Shown piece by piece: positions 31,768 through 41,295 of a DNA stretch of 64,000 bases (position 1 is its first letter; each line of letters opens with the position of its first letter). Under the pieces are notes generated by a model, which was not told where the DNA came from, ran no database searches, and was given only the letters and a program-made list of their open reading frames with translations. The translations under genes and the position numbers were made by a program. Source of the stretch: Rhizodiscina lignyota. Its lineage: Eukaryota; Ascomycota; Dothideomycetes; Aulographales; Rhizodiscinaceae. The stretch covers positions 868,001-932,000 of the forward strand of contig ML978130.1 of the NCBI GenBank assembly GCA_010015805.1, written 5' to 3'.

Positions 31768-33100
31768 ATGGTAGCTGGATCCCCACCTCTCTATGGCGTT
31801 CGCGTGCTGGAGTTCGCCGGCTTAGCTCCAGGTAGCTTTCAGATCCACAACTAGATGTTCTCTGGAATGCTAACTCTCATCCCGTTTAGGACCCTTCGCA
31901 GGCTTGCTTCTTGCCGATTATGGTGCCACAGTCCTCCGCCTCGACCGCGCTATCCCCAACTCCACCCATACTCCGAACCCACCGCCACCCACACCAGACC
32001 AGTTGACGCGCCGTAAATCGTCCATCGCTGTCGATATCAAGTCTTCGGGGGGTGTTGCGCTGATCAAGACCCTCTTACATCATGTCGACGTCGTCATTGA
32101 CCCTTTCCGCCCTGGGGTGCTGGAGAAGGCTGGTCTCGGACCGAGCGAAGTAATGATGAAGATCAATCCGAAGCTGATTGTAGGACGTATGACGGGTTTC
32201 AGAAGGGATGGAAAGTATAGCTTGATGGCAGGGCATGATATCAATTACATCGCCGTCTCGGGTGTGCTGAGCATGTTGGGGCGGAAAGGGGAGAAGCCAT
32301 ATCCGCCTGGCAACATCCTTGGTGATTTTGCTGGTGGTGGGATGATATGCTTTGTTGGCATTCTACTGGCATTGATTGGAAGACAGCAGTCAGGACGTGG
32401 ACAAGTTGTCGAAGCAAACATGGTGGACGGCAGTGCGATACTGGCGACAATGCCTCGATTGGCGATGAACTCAGAAACATGGGGTGGGGAGCGCGGAACG
32501 AATAGGTTAGATGGTGGATGTCCATACTATGGTACATATGAGACGAAGGACGGGAAATACATGGCCGTGTATGTTTTACAAATGCACCCCTTCTCTTTCG
32601 TATCATGCTGACCATGCAACAGAGGCGCATTAGAACCCCAATTCTTCGCCGCCCTCCTCAAAGGCCTCTCCATACCTGCATCCTCAATTCCCGGCGACCG
32701 AGAAAACCGCAATACCTGGCCATGGATCTATGAGAATTTCACCAGAATATTCAAGTCCAAAACGCGCAAGGAGTGGGAAGACATCTTCGACGGCACCGAT
32801 GCGTGCTGCACACCTGTGCTGACACAGTGGGAATTAAGGGACGGTGGATACCAGCAACGGCCTGCTGTTACACTCCGAGATACGCCAGCATACGCCATTG
32901 CAGATGAGAAGGAGAAGTTGGATATACCGGAAGTCAGAGGTCAAAGCATCGGTGTGGAAGGGGAAGGCTGGTCCGAGGAGGGTCTAAGTCCTAGCGTCGG
33001 CGGTGAAGAGATTCTTGGTCGGTGGATGGGATGGAAGAAAGGAAGAGGCTACGATGTCCAGAATGGTGGACTCGTGAAGTCGGAGGGTGCGAGGCTATAG
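31768..33100 (+). CDS. Family III CoA transferase (AMACR / CaiB-BaiF type)
   Basis: Three exons, 31768-31831, 31890-32568 and 32623-33100, with introns of 58 and 54 bp in correct phase, give 406 residues. The N-terminus [32 protein letters not shown] is the hallmark opening of the CaiB/BaiF family (split by intron 1 at the Gly). [37 protein letters not shown] and the catalytic-Asp region [15 protein letters not shown] follow. Fungal members with this start are usually alpha-methylacyl-CoA racemase-like, acting on branched acyl-CoAs in peroxisomes or mitochondria. The C-terminus SEGARL is not a strong PTS1, so location is open. It ends 41 bp from the MRX11-like gene, tail to tail. Confidence 0.92.
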
Positions 33101-33141
33101 TCGAATATCCGTCCGATCGAGTTCCGATAGCCAATTCGACT

Positions 33142-34059
33142 TCATTCCGACGGCTTGGTCTGATTCGTATTCTTGTACAATGGTCCGTCATTCTTGACGC
33201 TCGGCGAGTTCGGGTCTGGGGTTGAAGTTGCTGAGGCAGGGCTTTTCGAGCTCCCGCTTGTCCCTCCATTCGCTGCCCTGTATAGCGGCCCTTCGTTTTT
33301 AACCTTCGGGATGGCACCAGCGGCAGTCGCCCCCGTACCAGCTGCTGCTCCAACTCCTGCGGCAGCCTTCCCTTTCCCTCCACCAAACAACTTTCCAATC
33401 CATCCCGTGATTCTTAAGACGAAAACTCGTGCGAACCACGGCGTCGCCCACACACTTACTATTAGCCTGACCGGCAGTAGCAGTTTCGTGACCGCCCACG
33501 CCGTCGCTACCTCCAGCACAATCTTGACCCCTTTCTCACTGAAGTTCCACGTCCCTTCGCGCTTGGATCCTTCTTCCCCAAGCCAGCCCTTTCGGTGGAA
33601 ATAGCGTCCGAAGCGCTCCATGCCTTGTTTCACCCAGGCGCCCTCCGTGATGTAGGGAGGAAGCCAATTGGTGTAGTGGAATGCTGCGGCGAGGGAGACA
33701 AGCGGGACAATAGCTGTGAGTTCATGGAGAATCAAAAAGGAGGTTATGTGCGATACCGGAGCATGGAGGACAGGTTGGAGGGTTGGCCGGAGGAAGTTTG
33801 GTACTGTTGAGCAATTGTTAACGCAATTCAATTTGGAAAGGCTTGAAAGAGATATAAAAGTCTACATACAGCGATGTGAGAGTCGTCCAACGCGCGATTG
33901 GGCCTTTGCAGCTGCTTCGGGGGAGGCATTGGACGCGAAGGCGGCAGCGGGGGAGCTGATATGACGAGACTTGAGCAATTGACGGGTATTTGAGATATGA
34001 AAGTGTGCACTACTACGAGCAGTAGAAGTAAAAGAGCGATTCATCCTGGAACTTATCAT
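33142..34059 (-). CDS. MRX11: MRX11-like mitochondrial inner-membrane protein (DUF1279)
   Basis: Exons 34059-33870 and 33803-33142 are joined over a 66 bp GTATGT...AACAG intron in phase 1; 283 residues (an alternative start at 34044 loses five). The N-terminal 60 residues are rich in Arg and Ser without acids (MNRSFTSTARSS), a mitochondrial presequence. The core VLHAPVSHITSFLILHELTA with AFHYTNWLPPYI is the DUF1279 signature, with membrane helices in the core and near AVTKLLLPVRLIVSVWATPW. Yeast Mrx11 is a component of the mitochondrial gene-expression (MIOREX) assemblies; the same role is inferred here. The C-terminus is a disordered Ala/Ser/Pro tail with two GPLYKxTN / GPLYRAAN repeats. Confidence 0.85.
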
Positions 34060-34817
34060 CTTAATACAAAATCGTGAAGGTTGGTGAACGTAGAAACAAG
34101 AGATGGTACTTATCGCCCAAGCTAGCTCCCTCGCATTCGGACTCCGTATTCGGACGTATCGGGCCATAAATTGTCAAGCACGCCTTCATCCCACCTTCAC
34201 AACCCACATCATCATTTGCGAAATTCTGGGAAAGGATTTTGATCACCCGAAGACGATATACAAGTGGTCTCTTCAGAATGTCAATCAATCGATAACGAGA
34301 TGGCCCGCTGATCGATAGAGGATGTCTCCGGGGGACACAGAATATCGTCAAGTATTGTCACTAGTAACCAATTAGCTCCACGCAACGAGTGCATTCCACC
34401 CTACATCTGGATGTCTAGGCTTCTACTGTCTCTTCTCTCTTCCAAACTAGAGATGATTAATATCGTTCTGCTCAGGACACCTTCCTCTATTCCATTTTGC
34501 GGATACCATTTCTAAATCACGATCTGGGTCGCTATCTCTTCCGCTCGACCATTTCTCTATGCAATCAGTTGGCTCACATCGCTCCATTTCGATCCAAAGC
34601 CTGTACATCGAGGAAGGTTCTTCTCGATGGATAACATGAAGAGAATTTTTAGTAGAAGGTTCAACGTCAACATATCTCCATTACGGTATTGTCTCAACCT
34701 CTCGTGGAGCGTCCAAAGCTAGCCGCTGCATGTTTTTTCAAGTGGTTGCTCGATGATCTGATTAAACTGTGCCATTCAAGATGGTACATATCGTACATTT
34801 CGCATTTTAACTCTAGC
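34060..34817. other. Intergenic region
   Basis: No gene is seen. It lies between the MRX11-like promoter and the 3' end of the SDR gene. Confidence 0.5.
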
Positions 34818-35621
34818 TCACATACCCATGAATCCTCCATCCACAACAATACTCGTTCCACTCAGATAGTCACTCGCCGAACTCGCCAAAAATATGATTG
34901 CACCGCTCATATCCACCGGCAGGCCCCATCGCTTTGCCGGAACTCGACTCATAACGTAGTCGTTGAAGTCCTTGTACTTGGGATCCGTCGAGTACTGCTC
35001 GGTCATCGGCGTACGGAAATATCCAGGATGGATGCAATTGCATTGGATTCCTTTCTCGGCCCACTCATTCGACATGCCCTTTGTAAGCTGCAACACACCT
35101 CCTTTGCTTGCGGCGTATGGGGTGATGTTCTTGCCGCCGATGAAAGAGATGATGCTCGCTATGTTGATAACCTTGCCCGGTCGGCCTTCGGAGAGAAGCT
35201 TCTTCGCGAATTCTTGACAAGACACCAGAGTGGCTTTTACATTAACATCCAGAATGAGGTCAATGTCCTCGTCAGTGAAATCGATGGTTTCGGCACGTCT
35301 CTGTACGCCGGCACAGTTGAGTACGATGTCGGCGACCACACCATCTTTCCACATTTGCGCATAAGTAGCGCGGAGCTGCTTCATGTCCCGCAGGTCGCAT
35401 TCGTACTTCTTGTACTGGCGCCCACAGTCTTTCACGACTTTGGCGGTGTTCTCGCTGCCAGGGTCGTTGGGAAGCTCGATCGAGACAATGTCTGCGCCTG
35501 CTGAAGCTAATGCAGTTGTAAACGCTGTACCCAGGCCGCCTGTGCCGCCTGTGACGATGGCGGTCTTGCCATGTAGTCCAAATAGTTTGTTGATATCTAC
35601 TGTTGGAGTTGCTGCTGCCAT
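34818..35621 (-). CDS. Short-chain dehydrogenase, 2-deoxy-D-gluconate 3-dehydrogenase-like
   Basis: A single exon encodes 267 residues from the ATG at 35621; an upstream in-frame ATG at 35696 would add a polar 25-residue leader. Classical SDR features are complete: TGGTGGLG cofactor loop (residues 24-31), NCAG (102-105), catalytic Ser156, Tyr169 and Lys173 (SIISFIGGKNITPYAASK), and the C-terminal FLASSASDYLSGTSIVVDGG. The acidic residue at the end of strand 2 (SIEL) favours NAD. The KIINIASIISFxGG-like block and the C-terminus resemble KduD-type 2-deoxy-D-gluconate dehydrogenases of pectin or sugar-acid use. The substrate is inferred only from resemblance. No companion sugar-acid gene lies beside it. 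Confidence 0.9.
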   Translation of the reverse strand: MAAATPTVDINKLFGLHGKTAIVTGGTGGLGTAFTTALASAGADIVSIELPNDPGSENTAKVVKDCGRQYKKYECDLRDMKQLRATYAQMWKDGVVADIVLNCAGVQRRAETIDFTDEDIDLILDVNVKATLVSCQEFAKKLLSEGRPGKVINIASIISFIGGKNITPYAASKGGVLQLTKGMSNEWAEKGIQCNCIHPGYFRTPMTEQYSTDPKYKDFNDYVMSRVPAKRWGLPVDMSGAIIFLASSASDYLSGTSIVVDGGFMGM

Positions 35622-37560
35622 GGTTTGTCGAACGCTCTGTCGTTTGGAATGGTCTTCAATCGTATTAATTTCAAACCCGTTTCCGAGAAGTTGCACTCAA
35701 CCTGACAATTGGGATCCAAATGTTCCCCAAAATTATATAGAGTTTCCGGAATATCTACACGGAAATAATGTCTTACCATGAGCAAGCTACCGGCAAGGAT
35801 GCGGGGTCTGTCGGGACTCGGGTGAGCCAAAAGGGTTGCCGAAACTCCTCATCCTCAGATCGCACGACTTTTTCCTTTACTGAAGTTCCTTAATAGCTCC
35901 GTGTCATACAGAGTGGCTGTTTAGTTGAGATTTTAAGCCCTTACGATGCTACGTAAGTCGTTAGAAGTACTTACCGAACAAGTCGCAGATCCACCCACCT
36001 GCCACCCAGCCACCATGGTTAGAGTCCAGGGGAACATCCATTCCCCCAAGCGCGTCGCTATGCTTCTTAAAGGACAAGGGAGAAAATACTCTCATTGAAA
36101 TATGGAAAGGCCAAATCTATCAGATCCTAGAGCTATTTGGGTCTAAGGAGAAGAGCACTAATACGATTCACTCCAAACAATTTTCCACCCAGAGCATCAG
36201 AGAGCGACACAGACCGAACGACATCAACGCCTCATTAGCCACTCCACCGCCGATTCTAGCAAATGGCATTGTAAGCTCCCCTCTTCTCTTCGCGCCTGGG
36301 AGCGCTCGACTATGCATTGAATGATAGCTCGAAGGCACGATGCTCTATGACACTAGCTGTCCGCTGCAGGACCATCAGGTTAACGACGGCAATTTCTGCT
36401 CTCCACTTAGCGACGAATTCATATTTAGTGGAAGAACTGGATAACGCTGGTGGTGCACCTTGTTCGTGTGGTCTCATCACTGATCGGCTCAAACCCAGCT
36501 CGACATCGCTTGCAGTGGTATTGTAGAAGCCCTCTGACCGACCTGCGGCGGCAGAGGGGTTGGCCTCGCTGTCTCGATCTAGACATAATTCAGCTCATAA
36601 GGACCTATGGCACTTTCTATGTCAGATTTCTGTGCTTACCCCCTCGACGTGTGCGCCGCCGTGTACATTTCCATACCAGAAGCAAAGACGGCGGAGACGT
36701 GACAAGCAGAGTGATCAGGCCAATCAAAGCTTCCGGACTCATGCTTCCATTCGATTATTGATCAAAGATCCGTGCACAGAATCATATGGGACACTGGATA
36801 ATGCTATTGCCAGTCTGTGAGTCTGTTTGAAACTTGAGAACACTGCTTCGTTTTATCTTAGAAGCAGCTTCCGCATGGCGGAGACCTGCCTCACAGCCGA
36901 CACAAGACCGCAATACATTTCGTGCTGTACTCTATGCCTTCTCGAGGTCAGGAACAGATTCTGGAATGCCCCAATCAGCATTCATGCCGCGTCCAGGAGC
37001 GTACTTATTCTAACCTTGCACGGCAAGGAATAATCGTCTCGGGCGAGCAGAAATGTGGCATAATGATCTGGTCCATACAGTCGCTAGTCCTGCAAGCAGA
37101 TTGTGGATTCAGCCAGTGTGGAACGAACAAGTACTTTTCTGAAATAGATTCGAGTCAACCTTGCGCACCTGGCGGCGTGAGGGGTGCCCAAGAACGCATC
37201 GCCATCGCTTTCGTGAATATGGAGCAGATCCAAAAAATGCGGCATGATGGAGTCTTTCAGGGCGGTATGCAAGATTTTGGGAACAACCATTGAGCGCTGC
37301 TCGTCATGCAGGGATATCGTACGGCGTGACGGCTCAGCTCGACCTGCAGCTGCCCGCAGAATTTGGCAAGAACCAATCATTTCCATTGACTGATCACAGG
37401 CTACAGCAGCCAGCCTCGCGGATGCCCGACGGTGTCATCTTCTTATTGGACACGAATCCCCCAAAGTTTATCTTAGCAGAGACCTTTTGGCCCAAGTGCT
37501 TCTCAAGGCCATCGAGTGTCTTGTTTTGTCTATCAAAGTCATTCCCACTAGTCTGCTATC
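35622..37560. other. Long spacer with unresolved coding-like pieces
   Basis: Besides the bZIP-like fragment listed separately, both strands carry short, natural-looking open stretches (36310-36492 -, 37084-37386 -, 36922-37293 +) with donor/acceptor-like sites, for example GTAAGC at 36271 after an ATG at 36263. I could not build one consistent gene. Confidence 0.35.
36527..37033 (+). pseudogene. Spliced fragment with bZIP-like basic segment
   Basis: Open stretch 36527-36816, a 45 bp GTGAGT...TCTTAG intron, and 36862-37033 join in phase and end at a stop. The first part has a basic run (QKQRRRRRDKQ) followed by QSDQANQSFRTHAS, which lines up with the QNRASQRAFRER core of fungal bZIP proteins, although Asn and Arg contacts are replaced. 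There is no leucine heptad afterwards. No start codon or promoter is clear, and an in-frame stop lies just before 36527. I read it as a decayed or partial gene; chance is possible. Confidence 0.25.
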
Positions 37561-40500
37561 ATGGAGCAGACCGCGCCTGACTGGCGGAGGTTCGACAGCC
37601 TCATTCGACGCGAGTACAAATCACGAACGCTTGAAGAGCTGATGCAATTCATGAATCGGACGCATGGCTTCAAGGCAACGTAAGCAAGTTTTCTCCCCCG
37701 TCTACTCTGAGTGCGTATGCAAGTGCTATATGCTTAAATTGACAACCTAACCAGGAAGTCGCAATACGAGAAACGTTTCAAAGATAATGGCGTTCGAAAG
37801 AAGCGTCCGAAGAGTGACTGGAAGAGTCTCGGGCAGTTAATTCGACGTCGCCAAAGCAAGGGCAAAAGGAGTGATGTCTACATTGACAATGAATTGGTTA
37901 CGGAGCAGAAGTTGAAGAAAGAGCTCTCTCATCACGGGCATATGACGGTCATTGAGCAGTTGGCTGCCGCTGAAGGTACCGGAGCTTACAGAATCCTTCT
38001 TACCTGGACTTACTCGGCCACGCAGCTCCTTCACCTCAGCCTCCTGCGGGTATTGATATTCTCACACCTGTGGGAGAGTCGGTTTCGAATTTTCTGCTTC
38101 GTAATCTACCTATTCATGAGTTTTAGCTCACAGCCGAGGCTCTATTTGGCAAGTACTCACATACTTTCTCTCTCGAGCGGATGACAAAATAGTTGGTCGC
38201 CGGCCAGGCTATACTCTGGTGCTGTTCAGAGTCTTGAAAATTGCGGCCAACTTTTTTGTCACTCTGCTGCCTCTTAGCTTCATGTTCTCATGTTTCATAT
38301 TAGAACCGATTGCCTCTGTTGGCCTCTCCTTGGGAACGAGTGTCGGAGGGCACGAACCACCTTTCATTCAGCACTCCCTCGAAACGATACTGCCCGACCA
38401 CTTCCCAGCATCATGGTTCGCACTGGACAAACCAAATAGGCCGGAGACGATTCCCATACTCAATATGACAATGTTTCTCCTCTCCAACAACCTTTTCGCG
38501 CCCTCTGAAGGACCCTCCATATTTGGACAGCTAAAGACCCATGGCCTCCTTCAATACCTTGATGTACTCTGCCTAATGGAATCAAGAACGGCCGAGTCAG
38601 TTCGAGAGACCCTTTTTCGCCTCGCAGTAGAGACTGAGGATGTCGTATTGACTAGGCGTCTGATAAAAGCTGGGGTCGATCCGAATGGTCCTCGTTGCTG
38701 GAATCTATCTCTAGAAAATTACTTGTCGCCACTAGAGTTTGTTTGTTTCTCTGGTCACATAGAAATGGCCTTAGAGCTGATGAAAGGGGGCACGAAGCTC
38801 AATGGTACCGGAAATATTTACACACCTGGAATCTTGGCCCTTACGATCCTGTATTTTCGCGACTACATAATCGGATTGCCAGAAGTCGGCCATTTAGAGA
38901 AGCTCATCGACCTTCTTAAAGTGATGATTACAGCTGGTGCGGACATCAACGCCTCGTTTCAAATTCCTCTCGTATCAAGTTTTGGCCCCCCTCTTGGAAA
39001 AGCTGCATATCATTTCGATAGACGGAGGTTTACGCCCCTTGAAGCGGCCGCGTCCTGTGGAAGCTTGCCTGTTCTGCTATTTCTTGTGCAAAACGGTGCC
39101 GATGTCAATATTATGACGGATAGCCGTCGTTCGGTTTTACAGTTGTGGCTCGATGGCTGGGCACATACTGGTAACGAAGACTTTTCCCGTGGACAGGGAT
39201 TTCGAATTCATGCTCAAATTAGCGAAGCCGAAATTATGGAGGGCATTGTAGCTCTTCTTGATGCAGGCGCACTTGTCAACGCTGCTGCTGGATTCGGGTT
39301 GGAACGCCCTCCTGTCGTTTCAGCCGCACGCTTAGGAGGCGATATTCTCAACTTAATCCTGCACCGAGGCGCTAAGATAACATCGAAGGAGGTGTGGCAA
39401 TCGGTCCAGAATCCCGCAGTATTCGCTGTGGGTTTGCATCTCGTAGAGTACGCCTTTCGAGATGACACCACTGCCATCGAGTCCATTTCACAGGCAGGGA
39501 TAGGGATTATTGCTGCGACGTGGACGGCGCTCAGTCCACTCTCAAAGGACAACATCCTTAGGGCCCTTCGGAGCAGCAACCAAACAACATCTATTCATTT
39601 CCTTATTGCGGCTCTACGTAATGAGACATTGTCTTTAATCGACAGTCTCGTGAGCTCAATCCAGCTTCATTTTGGATCTTCCACCGAGCTCCAGGAAGCT
39701 GTGGAAGAACTCAGTCACGCAGGAATGTGCTGTGGTATCTTGCACCTTGTCCATCATGGCGGCATTTACCGTCACAGCATGTTATTGTTCCTCTATCGAA
39801 TGATTGGCGATGTTATACAAGCTCGCTGTTACGAGTTGGTGGATATCTTGCTCTCTGAAGGGGCTGATATAAACGCCTCTATCAGTACAGGGCGGTACAG
39901 AGGACGGTCACCTCTTGTTGCTGCCATTGACATTCGAAACCTAGATCTCGCTCTGGAACTAATAAGGCGAGGGGCATGGGTTGTCAGGCCCGGAACTTGC
40001 GATGTCTGCAGTCAGGAGTCTCCCACAGCGGATGCTTTAGTTTCTGTGATCTATTGGGGAAATGAGAGGGTTATTCGAGCAGTACTGGAAAAAAGTGTGG
40101 ACTTGGACCTACCAGGCTACAACTGCAGCTACGAAAATCTCACTCAGCCATCATCATCATATCGGGCTGCTATTTACCACCAATCTCGCTATAGCACTGC
40201 ACTTGTTGCCGCTATAGAGTGCAGCAATTGGTCGCTCGTTCAACATTTGATCCAACGTAGCGCGAGCGTTAACGGACATCATCTTCTCGAACCACAAATG
40301 TCGGCACTTGCATTAGCTGCGCTAAGGGAGAACGACGAATGCGTCCAAATGCTTCTCAGTGCGGGTGCAAATCCTTTGGATTGTGAAGCGTTTTCCTATG
40401 GCAATGAAACCGTGACTACTATCCTGCTGCAATTGATGATATCTAGAGGCCACACTCAGGGTACCGAAGCCAGAAAAATTGGGGGTATTGTCTTTAAAAA

Positions 40501-41089
40501 GTCAATACAGCGAGGATGGTCGAATATCGTCTCAATGCTCACCACATACGGGATGAGCGGTATGGGTTCTCTGGCAGTGGCAAGAAATGATTGCACACCT
40601 TCACTTTCCTTCCTCCCATATCAATCACCACTACAGGAAGCTGTGAGGTGGAGACAGATACCACGCGTAAAGGAATTACTGGAGGGTGGAGCAGAGGTCG
40701 ATGGAATTACAAAACACAGCGGCGGAGACATGCAGACGCCTCTGCAAATAGCGGCAAAACAAGGGTACAAGGAGATTGTTGACGTTCTTCTCCAATACGG
40801 CGCAGATGTCAACGCCCCTCCAGCAGGGGACCGAGGTGCAACAGCTCTTCAGCACGCAGCGATTCACGGGTACCTGGGTTTAGCCCACATCCTTCTTGAA
40901 CATGGCGCAGATGTGAATGCACCTGGTGCAGAGGTCGATGGTCGAACAGCCCTTGAAGGAGCTGCGGAATGGGGTCGTATCGACATGGTCCAGATATTGT
41001 TGAATGCAGGAGCGGATTTAGGAGAAGGTGGTCGTGGCCAGTATCAGCGTGCATTGCCAGGGCCGAGAAGAATGGGCATCATGCTGTGA
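37561..41089 (+). CDS. Clr5-domain ankyrin-repeat protein
   Basis: Exon 1 37561-37679 and exon 2 from 37755 are certain; together they give a full Clr5 domain (W-x2-FDSLIRREY, TLEELMQFM, HGFKAT, KSQYEKRFKDNGVRKKR). The last exon starts between 38127 and 38230 and runs to 41089, contributing about 960-990 residues. The links near 37970-38230 are unresolved: a GTACCG...GCAG intron is needed, then either a 24 nt micro-exon or a longer exon. The main body has at least a dozen ankyrin repeats, seen as GADVN, GADINAS, LLxxGAxVN turns; the last ones (40680-41030) are canonical. Near the start of the large exon lies a hydrophobic segment (ANFFVTLLPLSFMFSCFIL) that may be membrane-spanning. Clr5-ankyrin proteins are common, variable fungal proteins of unknown function. 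Confidence 0.8.
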
Positions 41090-41295
41090 AGCGCTTGATG
41101 GAGGAGTATCATGGGAAATACTTCGATGGGATATGAAGTGAGCTTGCAACGAGCGTTGACGACGAATATGAATACGCATAATGAGTCCTTGGTACACTAT
41201 CGGAGTTACGGATTGATACGGACACATGCGGACATAGAAATGAATTTGGCTTGAAATTTCCATTGACTTTCAAAACCAGAACATCACATTCGCTC

